DNA of 64,000 nucleotides from Candidatus Saccharimonadota bacterium (GTDB lineage: Bacteria > Patescibacteriota > Saccharimonadia > Saccharimonadales > Saccharimonadaceae). Location: positions 1-64,000 of the forward strand of contig JAFWGN010000002.1 in assembly GCA_017515285.1 (NCBI GenBank), given 5' to 3'. Positions 1-8,443 of the stretch are shown one piece after another. Positions within the stretch are counted from its first letter, which is position 1. Every line of letters begins with the position of its first letter. A program made the position numbers and the translations under genes. The notes under the pieces are model-generated. The model was not told where the DNA came from. It worked only from the letters and a program-made list of their open reading frames with translations, and searched no databases.

Positions 1-450
1 AGAGGACCAAGTGCCGCTTACGGCAGAGATGTTTTGGGTGGTGTCGCCGGTTTTGGTGAGGGAGTTCGAGGTTCCGGCCATGGAGAGGAAGACGGAATAG
101 TAGTTGCCGGCGGAGAAGACGCCAATGGTTTTCTTGGCGACCTTCATGGTGCCGACGTTGCCGGCGTCGTTGGCGCCGGTCGGGACGATTTCTCCGAAGT
201 CAACGTCGCCGTGGCCGAGGTCGGAAGTGGAACCGTTGCCATAGTCCGGATCGAGAGTGAGAGAAAGGCTTTTCCAGGTTACGTCGGTGGTGGCGTCGGT
301 GGCGGAGACTTCGGAGATAAGGGCGGGGACGATTACAAATGCGGATATGAACAGGAAGAGAGATAGAACCGAACCGTAAAGACACCTTCGATGAGTTTTA
401 AATTTATGAACATAGGTCTCATCGTGAGGACAAATGATTTGCTTTGACAT
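1..450 (-). CDS. FISUMP-family surface protein, N-terminal part (runs off the window)
   Basis: The reverse strand is open from an ATG at 450 to the window edge, 150 codons. Residues about 20-47 are a hydrophobic export segment (LFLFISAFVIVPALISEVSA). Behind it comes the N-terminal domain shared with the genes at 46210-49599 and 50344-52446. All three have a VTW..(L/I)SLTLDP opening, a GD(V/I).F pattern and a K.GVxxxGNYY-like stretch. The paralogues end in FISUMP domains, so the missing part probably does too. A GAGAGG ribosome site lies about 11 nt before the ATG. Expression is from the structured leader at 515-705. Function is unknown; adhesion or surface display is an inference from the family. 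Confidence 0.75.
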   Translation of the reverse strand, partial: MSKQIICPHDETYVHKFKTHRRCLYGSVLSLFLFISAFVIVPALISEVSATDATTDVTWKSLSLTLDPDYGNGSTSDLGHGDVDFGEIVPTGANDAGNVGTMKVAKKTIGVFSAGNYYSVFLSMAGTSNSLTKTGDTTQNISAVSGTWSS

Positions 451-514
451 GGTTGGTTTTACCTCTCTTTCTGTTAGTATCCACCTCCCGAGGTTAACCG
501 TTTTATGCAAAAAT

Positions 515-705
515 GGCACCGCGAGGGTGCAATAGACTATCACCGTGCCTTAGGTTACGAACAGGTTATTACGTAATACACCAACACGAATGGTCTCCTT
601 CACGGCGCCATAAAGATTGGTGTAAAAATCTTCGACTTGTCCTCCTAATGTACGGTGGTTGTTTTTTGGTTATGAAACAACTAACACTGTGATAATCTAT
701 TGCAC
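515..705 (-). promoter_or_regulatory. Structured 5' leader RNA, copy 1 (long-range stem plus invariant 12-nt block)
   Basis: The arms at 689-705 and 527-543 are complementary over 17 bp with one G-U wobble. The 5' arm begins about 6 nt after the -10 box, so it is the predicted start of the transcript. A second hairpin (658-664 with 675-681) follows the 5' arm. The block CCTCGCGGTGCC (complement of 515-526) follows the 3' arm and precedes a U-run. A GGCAC segment (complement of 545-549) can pair with the GTGCC of that block. The same plan occurs at 49681-49938 and 52490-52654. This accounts for the gene-free stretch 451-795. I do not recognise it as a known riboswitch class. Confidence 0.65.
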
Positions 706-710
706 TTATA

Positions 711-739
711 AGTTTATCACAAGCGCAAACGGAATGCAA
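711..739 (-). promoter_or_regulatory. Promoter of the FISUMP gene at 1-450
   Basis: TTGCAT (-35, complement of 734-739) and TAAACT (-10, complement of 711-716) are separated by 17 bp. The motif ATAAGTGC directly after the -10 is also found in the two paralogous promoters. Confidence 0.65.
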
Positions 740-795
740 GGACTTTTTTATGTCAACAAATTTGAGTTTTGTAGCGAAAGAGTAGGCTCCTAGGA

Positions 796-2214
796 CTAGT
801 ATGCCCAAAGTTGGCGCTGGACGGAGTCGGCGCGGAGGATGAGGAAGCGGCGGAGATATTCGACTTCTTCCTCAAACTCTTCGGTCGAGGAGAAGCGGGT
901 CGGGTCGGAATAAACGTGGCTTTTGATTAGATTATAAACACGGTCAAGTTCGCGGTGGCAATCGCCACTGAAGAAAAAGTTTTCGAGGGTTGACTGGAGA
1001 CGGGCGTGGTAGGTCGAGAGGTTTTTCGGGGACTCTTCGACGAGACGCCAAAGCGGGCGGTCGTCGGTTGTAAACCCGAGTAGCAACGGCTCGTCAATCG
1101 GGTAGTCAACGGCGAGGTCGGTCAAGGCGGTGGTCGCGTCCGGTTCTGCGAACGAATCTTCGCCAAAATGGAAGGCCCGGTCATAGTCCCAAGGAAGAAC
1201 GGAGAGTTTTTGGTTTGAAAGGACGAGATAGTAATTTTGGGCCGTACCGCCGACGTAGCTGTCCGAACTTGGGGCGAGAGCGTTGGAAACGAAGAAATTA
1301 ATTACTTCGTCCTCGTTCCAGTAAACTTCCCGCAGTTCCGGGTCGGCGAGAAAAGAAAGCGATTCGAGCCCACGGACGAGAAAATCGGCGTCAGCGGGAG
1401 AGTATTTAGTCGAGGCGTTGTCGAAAATGGCGCGATAGAGTTCTTTTTCCTCGCCGCGATAAATGAGGTCGGCGCCACCAGAGGTGTATCCTTCGGCGAA
1501 GGGGTCGGACTCGAGCGCAAATTCGGTCGGGTCGGGGAGATACTTGGCTTCACGGTAGAGATAATCCTTGTCGATGCTTGGCGGGACGGGGTGGAAAATT
1601 GCGGCGGATTCCGAAAGATGGGCGCGGTGTTTATAGGCGCTCGAGACGCTTTCGATGGCGAGATAAAGCCCTTGAAGCTCGCCGTTGATATAAAGTTCGG
1701 TAAAAGAAGTGAGGGGCGCGTTAAGCCCCGAAGCGGTGGCGATTTTGAAGGCGAGGTGGTTTTTTAGGTAACTTGGGTCGGCGTAGAGGTTGTTTAGAAT
1801 TAACTTGTCGAGTCCAAAGAAGGAGCCGGATTTATCGAACTTTTTGAAGTTTAGCGTGTAACTGTAACGATTCGAGGTTTCGTCTTCCGCGACACCGACG
1901 AGCGAGCCGTTTCCGCGGACGGAGAAAGCGACGTCTGCGATTTTCTCGCCGTCAATGGTCGCGGAGGTTAAATAACGCGTTTTTTCGCGCGGATTTTCCA
2001 GGAGGTCGGCAAAGTCCCGCCCCGAAATCTCGACTTCGATTTTGTGAACAAAAGATTCGTTGAAAATCCTGCCGACATATTCGAGGTTGGGGTCGGTTCC
2101 GGACCTCACGAACGAGCCGTTAGTAAAGGCGAGGTAAAAAACACCGACAAAAAGGAGCGTGATTAGAAAATACTCGAGAAGGTGGTCGCGGAGGAAATTC
2201 AATAATCGTTTCAT
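796..2214 (-). CDS. CotH-like kinase family protein, membrane-anchored
   Basis: 472 residues with an N-terminal membrane anchor at about 13-33 (LEYFLITLLFVGVFYLAF). The extracytoplasmic part has the CotH pattern: a FSVRGNGS strand, YTLNFKKF, a FGLDKLILNNLYADPS segment, ELYINGELQGLYLAIE, and LSVLPWDYDRAFHFGE near residue 350. CotH proteins of Bacillus spores are atypical secretory-pathway protein kinases; many bacterial homologues have unknown substrates. The start overlaps the GH57 stop by ATGA, so it is the last gene of the GT4-GH57-CotH operon. A role in modifying exported glycans or surface proteins is inference. Confidence 0.8.
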   Translation of the reverse strand: MKRLLNFLRDHLLEYFLITLLFVGVFYLAFTNGSFVRSGTDPNLEYVGRIFNESFVHKIEVEISGRDFADLLENPREKTRYLTSATIDGEKIADVAFSVRGNGSLVGVAEDETSNRYSYTLNFKKFDKSGSFFGLDKLILNNLYADPSYLKNHLAFKIATASGLNAPLTSFTELYINGELQGLYLAIESVSSAYKHRAHLSESAAIFHPVPPSIDKDYLYREAKYLPDPTEFALESDPFAEGYTSGGADLIYRGEEKELYRAIFDNASTKYSPADADFLVRGLESLSFLADPELREVYWNEDEVINFFVSNALAPSSDSYVGGTAQNYYLVLSNQKLSVLPWDYDRAFHFGEDSFAEPDATTALTDLAVDYPIDEPLLLGFTTDDRPLWRLVEESPKNLSTYHARLQSTLENFFFSGDCHRELDRVYNLIKSHVYSDPTRFSSTEEFEEEVEYLRRFLILRADSVQRQLWAY

Positions 2215-3416
2215 AGACCTAGTCTATATTGTAGACTACGGAGGATGTTTTGAAAATACATGAAAGCGTCGTATGGGGAGTCGTAGGCGGAAAAGTAAGC
2301 GTGGACGTCGCCGTCGTTCCAGTATTTCGTGCACATATAATAAGCGTGATCGCTGGTCGTTAGCCTTCGAAAATCCTCGAGGAGGTTTTTGTCCTTGCCG
2401 ACGCTCGCGGCTTTAAGAATCTCTTTTTTGAGCGCGTAAAGTTCGCGCATGGCTTCGTCTTGGAGCTTGTTCCCCATCCACGCCGAAAGGTCGCGCTCGG
2501 TGTCGGCCCAGGTGACGGTCCAAGGGTAGGAAAGTTCGCCGACTGGCGGAGACGCGGCTTCTTCGGAAACGGTCAGGAATTTGTTGTCGAATTTGGCGAG
2601 CCAGGATTCGATGAGCCGGTCCATAAACTCGAAAATCCCGGTCTCCGCCCATTGGTGTTCGCCGAAAGTTTCAAAATCTATGAACAGGTTAATCACGTTC
2701 CCGTCGAGACAAGCGCCACCCAGCCAAGTTTCGTATTTCTCGACGGTCAAAGGCCAATCTTTCCACTCTTTGTTTGAAAATCGGAAGGCGATGTCGTCGG
2801 AGAGGCGGTAGTTTTTGAGAAGGAGTTTCAAGTTTTTAGTTCCGGCGGCTTGGTAAACGAAGTTCGGGCTTCGCCAACCAAGAACCTTGTCCCAACCCTC
2901 CGCGAGACACGCGTTAAATCCGAGTTTTTCGACCGTCGCTCCAACCTCGTCGTTATAGGCGAGTTCGGTGTTTCTAAAGACTTTCGGGGTAACGTTAAAA
3001 ATCCGCTCGAAGGTTGTAATCTGTTTCCTCACTTGTTCCTCAAATTCTTCTCGGTCGTAGAAAAAACTCATGGAGTGATAATAGGTTTCGGCGACGAGTT
3101 CGACGCGGCCGGTCTTGACCATTTTTTTGAGCCGTTCGATTAGCTCGGGCATCCAGAGCTCCGCTTGTTCAAGCCAGACGCCGGTAACGCTTAAACTAAA
3201 CTTAAAGCCTTCGTGGCGCTTGAGGTTTTTTTCGAGGAGCGTGAAGGTCGGGAGGTAACTTTTTTCGGCGACTTTTCTAAAAATCCGTTCGTTGTTTTGT
3301 TTGGAGTGATAGTTGCCGTCTAAAAAATAATTGTCGCTGTTGCCAACGTCAAAAATTGAGTAGGCGCGGAAACGCCAGGGCTGATGAATATGAAGATAGA
3401 GACAGATTCCTCGCAT
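2211..3416 (-). CDS. Glycoside hydrolase family 57 protein (alpha-glucan active)
   Basis: 401 residues. The GH57 signatures are visible: LHIHQPWR at residues 8-15, FRNTELAYND with the probable nucleophile Glu151, and FIDFETFGEH with the probable acid/base Asp247. GH57 enzymes are retaining alpha-amylases, branching enzymes or 4-alpha-glucanotransferases. No signal peptide is seen, so it should act in the cytoplasm. It starts 6 bp after the GT4 gene and overlaps the CotH gene by 4 bp. The pairing with a glycogen-synthase-like GT4 suggests making and trimming an internal alpha-glucan. The exact activity cannot be read from sequence. Confidence 0.88.
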   Translation of the reverse strand: MRGICLYLHIHQPWRFRAYSIFDVGNSDNYFLDGNYHSKQNNERIFRKVAEKSYLPTFTLLEKNLKRHEGFKFSLSVTGVWLEQAELWMPELIERLKKMVKTGRVELVAETYYHSMSFFYDREEFEEQVRKQITTFERIFNVTPKVFRNTELAYNDEVGATVEKLGFNACLAEGWDKVLGWRSPNFVYQAAGTKNLKLLLKNYRLSDDIAFRFSNKEWKDWPLTVEKYETWLGGACLDGNVINLFIDFETFGEHQWAETGIFEFMDRLIESWLAKFDNKFLTVSEEAASPPVGELSYPWTVTWADTERDLSAWMGNKLQDEAMRELYALKKEILKAASVGKDKNLLEDFRRLTTSDHAYYMCTKYWNDGDVHAYFSAYDSPYDAFMYFQNILRSLQYRLGL

Positions 3417-3422
3417 TACAAA

Positions 3423-4661
3423 TTAGCCTTTAGCTTTTTTAACAATTTCATTATACACTTTCTCGCAAGTTTTCGCAACGTCGGCCCAACTTATCTTGCG
3501 ATACTCGGCCTTGATGTTGGACTTTAGGGTTTCTTGCAGGGCTTTTGAGTCGGCGATGGCGAGGATTTCGTTCGCGAGTTTGTCGTCGTCCCAGAAATCG
3601 TAGCGGAAGGAGTTTTTGAGGACTTCGGCGACGCCGGATTGTTTTGTTAGGATTAAAACGTCTCCGTGGTGCGCGGCTTCGAGTGCGGTGAGGCCGAACG
3701 GCTCGGAAATGCTCGACATGACGAAGATGTCGGAGAGTTCGTAAACGTCGCGGAGTTGTTTCCCGCGGACGAAACCGGTAAAAATTACGTTCTTTGCAAT
3801 CCCGAGTTCGGCGGCGAGGTTGACTAGTTCGTCCTTTTCTTCGCCATCTCCTGCAAAAAGGAAGAGGAGTTTGTTGTTTTTGCGAAGAGCGCGCGCGGCG
3901 GCATGGAGAAAATGGGTCAAGCCCTTTTGGACGGTGAAACGGCCGACGGTGCTGATTAAAGTATAGCCCCGCTTTTTCATTGACTCGAGATATTTATAGC
4001 TTCTTTCGTCCAGACTATACGCTTGTTTGAGAAAATCCTCGTCGAGAGAATTGTAGACGACGTCGATTTTATCTAGCGGAATGTTGTATTTTTCGTGGAT
4101 AATGTGTTTCGTGGCGTTAGAAACGGCGAAGATTTTATCGGCGAGGAGTAAGCCCTCGCGCTCGATTTCGTGAACCAGGGGGTTGCCGTTCTCGCCGCCG
4201 GCACGGTCAAATTCAGTCGCGTGGACGTGCGCAATGAGTGGAATCCCGAAGTTTTTCTTGGCGAGGACGCCGGCCTCAAAAGTCAGCCAATCGTGCGCAT
4301 GAACGAGGTCGGGCTTGAACTCCATGAGGTAGTTTTCGACAAAGTCGCAATAGGTTTTTTGGATTTGGCGGATGGAGACTTGGTCGCTTGAGATGGCATT
4401 AGGGATTTTGGCGTCGGGAATGATCAGGTCTTCGATTTTGTCGGAATCGTAAGCCCCGGCACCGAAGCGAAAGAGCGGGTCGAGTTTCGAGGCGGAGAGG
4501 ACGTGCATAAAATTAATCTCTTCATGCTCGGCGGTATAAGGGACGACGAAGTCAATCTCGGCACCGTCTTTTGCCAGGGCGCGAGAAAGATTAAGACAGG
4601 CGACGCCTAAACCTCCGGAGTTATGAGGCGGGAGTTCCCAGCCAAGCATGAGTATTTTCAT
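3423..4661 (-). CDS. Glycosyltransferase family 4 (glycogen/starch-synthase-like)
   Basis: 412 residues with a GT-B fold. The N-terminus MKILMLGWELPPHNSGGLG is the donor/acceptor loop typical of glycogen-synthase-like GT4 enzymes. The C-terminal nucleotide-sugar site has STVGRFTVQKG, LFAGDGEE and the EPFGLTALEAA E-x7-E motif. It is first in an operon with the GH57 and CotH genes. A -10 TAAAAT (complement of 4669-4674) lies 7 nt before the ATG, so the mRNA is probably leaderless. Donor (UDP- or ADP-glucose) is not determinable. Confidence 0.88.
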   Translation of the reverse strand: MKILMLGWELPPHNSGGLGVACLNLSRALAKDGAEIDFVVPYTAEHEEINFMHVLSASKLDPLFRFGAGAYDSDKIEDLIIPDAKIPNAISSDQVSIRQIQKTYCDFVENYLMEFKPDLVHAHDWLTFEAGVLAKKNFGIPLIAHVHATEFDRAGGENGNPLVHEIEREGLLLADKIFAVSNATKHIIHEKYNIPLDKIDVVYNSLDEDFLKQAYSLDERSYKYLESMKKRGYTLISTVGRFTVQKGLTHFLHAAARALRKNNKLLFLFAGDGEEKDELVNLAAELGIAKNVIFTGFVRGKQLRDVYELSDIFVMSSISEPFGLTALEAAHHGDVLILTKQSGVAEVLKNSFRYDFWDDDKLANEILAIADSKALQETLKSNIKAEYRKISWADVAKTCEKVYNEIVKKAKG

Positions 4662-4668
4662 CTAATTA

Positions 4669-4674
4669 ATTTTA
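4669..4674 (-). promoter_or_regulatory. -10 box of the GT4 operon, leaderless arrangement
   Basis: TAAAAT ends 7 nt before the ATG at 4661, and no Shine-Dalgarno site fits between them. Confidence 0.55.
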
Positions 4675-4701
4675 GCACTTTTTATGCTTTTTGTGAAATA
4701 C

Positions 4702-4730
4702 TGGAATTTAGCTTTAGATTGTGTTAGAAT
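4702..4730 (+). promoter_or_regulatory. Promoter of tRNA-Trp
   Basis: TGGAAT (4702-4707) and TAGAAT (4725-4730) with a 17-bp spacer. The mature tRNA begins 11 bp after the -10. Confidence 0.5.
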
Positions 4731-4741
4731 TATTTTTATAC

Positions 4742-4817
4742 ACGGGCGTAGCTCAGTTGGTAGAGCACTGGTCTCCAAAACCAGGTGTCGCGAGTTCAAG
4801 TCTTGCCGCCCGTGCCA
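4742..4817 (+). tRNA. tRNA-Trp (anticodon CCA)
   Basis: A full cloverleaf can be drawn. The acceptor stem ACGGGCG pairs with CGCCCGT, discriminator G, and CCA is encoded. The anticodon stem-loop is CTGGT-CTCCAAA-ACCAG, giving anticodon CCA for UGG. The T arm contains GTTCAAG. Only UGG needs this tRNA, in line with UGA being used as a stop in this window. Confidence 0.95.
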
Positions 4818-4921
4818 TTTTTATGTTAAAATCCATTGTCCCCGCTACCGGTGTAATTGATCAACGAGTCTTGCGCCTCGATGTGTGATTCTTTCCATTT
4901 GACATGATTAACCCTTAAGAC

Positions 4922-6196
4922 TTAAGGCTTAAGGCAGCCGAGCGGAACGACACAAATGCCGTCTTCCCGCCTGTAGGCGTACTTGGAATCGCCGGACAGA
5001 ATCATCAAGAACGACGGAGCGTTCATACTATCGGTGTCGATTTGTGCAGCGAAAGAATGAAGTGAGGCGGCAGCAGTTTCTATTGTCTCCTCCGCTGAAC
5101 CGAGCTTAATTTCTATGGCGCCCCATTTTCCGTTCATGAGATGAACAATAGCGTCACATTCGAGTCCATTTTTATCTCGGTAGTAGAAGAGCTCTCCTCC
5201 AATCGCCTCAGAATAAACCCTAAGATCGCGAAGAGCCATAGATTCAAAGATCAGGCCAAAGGTTTCTGCATCACTCAAGAGATCGCTTTCGCTTGCGTAG
5301 AGTGAAGCAACGGCGAGTGATGGATCTACAAGAAAACGCTTCTTGGTGGTACGGATATCAGTTTTGCTTCTGAGCCTTGGCGACCATGCCTCGACATCTT
5401 CGATTAGATACAGTCGTTCAAGAACAGACAGGTAGCTAGTCACGGTGACATCTGTAATTCTGGTGCCGGTATTCTGAACGATGTCATTTACGGTAGTGGC
5501 AATCCTGATTGGGGTTGCGGTTTTTCTCGCAATCGACCTGAGAAGTGCCTGCATGCGGCCTGGACTATAATAGTCGAGTCCTTCAAAACTATCTTCCCGG
5601 TTAACGAGCTTCTTCAGATATTCTCTAGGGAGTAGTGAGGGATTCTTCGGTTTATGGACGACGCTGCTCGGCCAGCCACCACGTGCACATAGATAGGCTA
5701 TATCACCAAGTTTGTGGGATGATTCACCTTCAACTTTAGTCTTGGATTCAAAGAGAGACCCAAGGGAAACAGCCCCGTTCGAATCGCCAGATTCAAACAA
5801 GGACATGGGGCGCATAACAACATCCGCAATTCTACCAGCGCCAGAATGCTTCGGCTTTTCTTTGCGCGGCGTCGATGAGCCGGTCAGAATGAACTGACCC
5901 ACTTCGCCAGATTTGTCAACATCGTATCGTACGGCGTCCCAGATTTCTTTGACATCTTGCCATTCGTCAATGAGGCGAGGTCGTTCGCCTTTGAGAGCGA
6001 GGCTGGGCTCACTTTTGATGAGTGCGATTGATTTATCGTCTGGGTTTTCTAGCTCGATATAACTCTTCGCAAACTCCTTTGCTGTCCGAGTTTTACCGCA
6101 CCACTTACACCCGACGATATTCACAGCGCCAAAGTTTTCCAGCTTTTCTTCGAGCTCTTTATCGGCGAGTCTTGGTATATATTCACTTGTTGCCAT
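4922..6196 (-). CDS. AAA-type ATPase with DUF4143 C-terminal domain
   Basis: 424 residues. The Walker A variant GCKWCGKT is at residues 29-36, a Walker-B-like RLIDEWQ at about 94-100, and the sensor-like FILTGSSTP at about 123. The C-terminal half has the DUF4143 pattern, with a VSYLSVLERLYLIEDVEAW-like winged segment and a PD-(D/E)xK-like GLECDAIV..GKWGAIEIKLG stretch. The family is common and mobile, with no settled role. The -10 lies 6 nt before the ATG, so the mRNA is probably leaderless. Three 23-bp tandem repeats lie just upstream (6235-6303). It stands alone between tRNA-Trp and a GH97 gene, which could mean horizontal gain. Confidence 0.85.
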   Translation of the reverse strand: MATSEYIPRLADKELEEKLENFGAVNIVGCKWCGKTRTAKEFAKSYIELENPDDKSIALIKSEPSLALKGERPRLIDEWQDVKEIWDAVRYDVDKSGEVGQFILTGSSTPRKEKPKHSGAGRIADVVMRPMSLFESGDSNGAVSLGSLFESKTKVEGESSHKLGDIAYLCARGGWPSSVVHKPKNPSLLPREYLKKLVNREDSFEGLDYYSPGRMQALLRSIARKTATPIRIATTVNDIVQNTGTRITDVTVTSYLSVLERLYLIEDVEAWSPRLRSKTDIRTTKKRFLVDPSLAVASLYASESDLLSDAETFGLIFESMALRDLRVYSEAIGGELFYYRDKNGLECDAIVHLMNGKWGAIEIKLGSAEETIETAAASLHSFAAQIDTDSMNAPSFLMILSGDSKYAYRREDGICVVPLGCLKP

Positions 6197-6202
6197 GATC
6201 TA

Positions 6203-6213
6203 ATTATACCACA
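6203..6213 (-). promoter_or_regulatory. Extended -10 promoter of the DUF4143 ATPase gene
   Basis: TGTGGTATAAT on the minus strand, with the -10 hexamer ending 6 nt before the ATG at 6196. The same TGTGGTATAAT motif is upstream of the genes starting at 23248 and 39520. Confidence 0.6.
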
Positions 6214-6234
6214 AGTTTGATAAAATTAAGATAC

Positions 6235-6303
6235 ATTTGGCACTTTGGCGTGAAAATACTTGGCAGTTTGGCGGAGATATATTTGGCACTTTGGCGTGAA
6301 AAA
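6235..6303. repeat. Three 23-bp tandem repeats upstream of the DUF4143 gene
   Basis: Copies begin at 6235, 6258 and 6281. Copies 1 and 3 differ at one position (the last base); copy 2 is diverged but keeps the TTGGCA.TTTGGCG core. Each unit itself contains two TTGGC steps 9 bp apart. They lie about 40-110 bp upstream of the predicted transcript start of the DUF4143 gene, where operator or activator sites usually are. Confidence 0.8.
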
Positions 6304-6339
6304 TTGTCAACACTGTGCAAGTAAGGATTTATTATGTTT

Positions 6340-8364
6340 TTATTCGGTATTGTTTTTCTTTAGGCGGATGGCGAAGCCGCCGCCGGGGGCCATCCAGATG
6401 TCGAGGAAGTTTTGCTTGGTGACGGTGGTGGTTTCGATTTTGATGCCGAGGGGGTTGTCGCGGAAGTGGGCGGTTTCGTGGTCGCGGTAGATTTCGGCGG
6501 TGTAGCTCGCGCCGTCGTCGAGGTAGTCGAGGGAGACCCGGACCTTGTGGGCGTTTTCGTTGGTGACGCCACCGATGAACCAATCGTCGCTGTCGCGGTC
6601 TTTTCTTGCGACGACGTAGTATTCGCCGATTTTACCCATGAGCGGATGCGAAGTTTCCCAGTTAACGGGGACGTCGCGGATAAATTTGAAGACGTCGGGG
6701 TTGACTTCTTCGTAGAAGCGCGGGCGGTCCGCCGCCATCTGCATCCCCGAGGGAATCGTAACGTAATAGGCGAGTTGGCGAGCGAGAGTTGAGGAGAGGC
6801 GTTTGACGTCGTTTTTGATGTCGAAAATGCCGGGGGTGTAGTCCATTCCGCCGGAGAGAAGGCGCGTAAAGGGGAGGATGCAAGCGTGGGACGGCGAGAG
6901 GGCGCCGCCTTCGTATTCCTGGCCGCGGGCGCCTTCACGGGTGAGAAGGTTCGGAAAGGTACGTTCGATACCGGTGCCTTTGATGGGTTCGTGGACGTCG
7001 AGGCAGATGTGGTATTTTGCGGCGAGTTCGAGGGATTTTTGGTAGTGGAGGACGCCGAGTTGGGAATGGTGGAACTCGCGGTTGCCTTGAATTGACATCA
7101 TTGAGCCGGCGTAACCGGGTTTAATATACTCGATGCCGAGGGAGGCGTAGTATTTGTAGGCGGAGTCGAGTTGGGCTTCGTAATTATCGACGAAGCCGAC
7201 GGTTTCGTGATGTCCGATGAGAGAGACGCCGTTTTTTGCGGCGTAGGCGGCAATTCCGGGAAGGTCGCAGTCGGGCATCGGGCGGAGAAAGTTGGTCGTC
7301 CGGCCGTTTTCGAGCCAATCGCCATCCCAACCGTCATTCCAACCTTCGAGGAGAAGACCTTTAATGCCGAGGCGACGGCAGGCGTCAATGTATTCGAGCG
7401 CGTGAGAAGTTGAGGCGCCGTGTCGTTCCCCGCTCGCCCAAGTCCACTCGCCGACATACATCGCCCACCAAATCCCGAGAAACTTCAAGGGGCGAACCCA
7501 AGAGAAATCCTCGACCGGGGGGTCGTTGAGGTTAAGCATAACGTGGTTCTTGGTGAGGCCGATTGGTGAGTCGGCGATCATGATGAGACGCCAAGGGGTG
7601 TTGAACGGGAGTTCGACGCGGGCCTTAATTCCGTCGGAGAGGGGAGTGATGTCGGATTTTAGAGCCTTCCATTCGTCGAGTTTTAGGGTCATTTCGCCGT
7701 AGTTATAGAGTGCGGCTTCGTGAAGGCTGATATAATAGTTGTTTTTGAGGGCGATGGTTAGCGGGGTGTGGACGGGGCGGTCGAGTTCGTAAACCGGTTT
7801 TTTTTCGTAATTGTATTCGTAACGGTCGGGTTGGTAGGCGGGGATTGACCAGGAGTCGGAGCTTAAATCGACATTGAACTCGGTTAGTTCGTCTTCGATT
7901 TCGACGCGGGAGAAGGCGGGTTGGGGCGGAAGTTCGTAGCGGAAGCCGACGCCGCCGTCAAAAACGCGGAAGCGGAGGGTAAAGAGGCGGTTTTCCTTGG
8001 TGGTTTCGGAGAGGTAGAGGGTGAGTTCGTTGTAGTTGTCGCGAATAAAATGCTCCTCGCCCCAGACGGTTTCCCAGGTTTCATCAACAGATTTTTCGGT
8101 CGCACGGACGAGGGCAAGATGGTCGCCGAGGGGGGTGAAGTTCTTGAACTTGAAGCCGAGTTTCGAGGTGCCGATGATGGTTGAGCCGTCTTTGAAGATG
8201 GAATAGGAAAGGTGACCTTGGCGGAGGGTGATTTTTAATTTTACGCGGGAGTCGGGAGAAGAGACGATTTTCTCGACATCGGAGACGGGGCGAGGTTTGC
8301 CGACTTTTTTAAGCAGGGCTAGACCTTTGAATAGGGCAAAAAATCTGTTCTCGTAATTAGCCAT
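6340..8364 (-). CDS. Glycoside hydrolase family 97 protein (alpha-glucosidase/alpha-galactosidase type)
   Basis: 674 residues. The N-terminal beta-sandwich (about 1-270) shows VGFRYELP and IPAYQPDRYEYNYE. The central TIM barrel (about 290-580) has the GH97 signatures GWNDGWDGDW, LDVHEPIKGTG and TREGARGQEYEGG. A C-terminal beta domain follows. GH97 includes inverting glucoamylase-like SusB enzymes and retaining alpha-galactosidases; the E in TREGARGQEY is in the region of the catalytic or calcium-binding glutamates. No signal peptide is visible, unlike most Bacteroidetes homologues. A TATAAT box 6 nt before the ATG indicates a leaderless mRNA. Confidence 0.88.
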   Translation of the reverse strand: MANYENRFFALFKGLALLKKVGKPRPVSDVEKIVSSPDSRVKLKITLRQGHLSYSIFKDGSTIIGTSKLGFKFKNFTPLGDHLALVRATEKSVDETWETVWGEEHFIRDNYNELTLYLSETTKENRLFTLRFRVFDGGVGFRYELPPQPAFSRVEIEDELTEFNVDLSSDSWSIPAYQPDRYEYNYEKKPVYELDRPVHTPLTIALKNNYYISLHEAALYNYGEMTLKLDEWKALKSDITPLSDGIKARVELPFNTPWRLIMIADSPIGLTKNHVMLNLNDPPVEDFSWVRPLKFLGIWWAMYVGEWTWASGERHGASTSHALEYIDACRRLGIKGLLLEGWNDGWDGDWLENGRTTNFLRPMPDCDLPGIAAYAAKNGVSLIGHHETVGFVDNYEAQLDSAYKYYASLGIEYIKPGYAGSMMSIQGNREFHHSQLGVLHYQKSLELAAKYHICLDVHEPIKGTGIERTFPNLLTREGARGQEYEGGALSPSHACILPFTRLLSGGMDYTPGIFDIKNDVKRLSSTLARQLAYYVTIPSGMQMAADRPRFYEEVNPDVFKFIRDVPVNWETSHPLMGKIGEYYVVARKDRDSDDWFIGGVTNENAHKVRVSLDYLDDGASYTAEIYRDHETAHFRDNPLGIKIETTTVTKQNFLDIWMAPGGGFAIRLKKNNTE

Positions 8365-8370
8365 AAGTAT

Positions 8371-8376
8371 ATTATA
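8371..8376 (-). promoter_or_regulatory. -10 box of the GH97 gene (divergent with CapA)
   Basis: TATAAT lies 6 nt before the GH97 ATG. The divergent CapA-like gene has TATGAT at 8432-8437, also 6 nt before its ATG. The 79-bp intergenic region therefore carries two back-to-back leaderless promoters, with a small CCAGA/TCTGG hairpin plus T-run between them. Confidence 0.6.
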
Positions 8377-8443
8377 TATAAAATATGCAAAAATAGCCAG
8401 ATTTTATCTGGTTTTTTCGGGCGCGAGATGATATGATAGGGGT

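Noticed and set aside
569-808. A 79-codon frame across the copy 1 leader and promoter.
   Set aside because: No ribosome site, it spans the promoter and stem, and it shows no protein-like composition.
6360-6938. A 192-codon Ser/Thr/Pro-rich frame inside the GH97 gene.
   Set aside because: It is a shadow frame whose composition results from GH97 codon use; no start signal.
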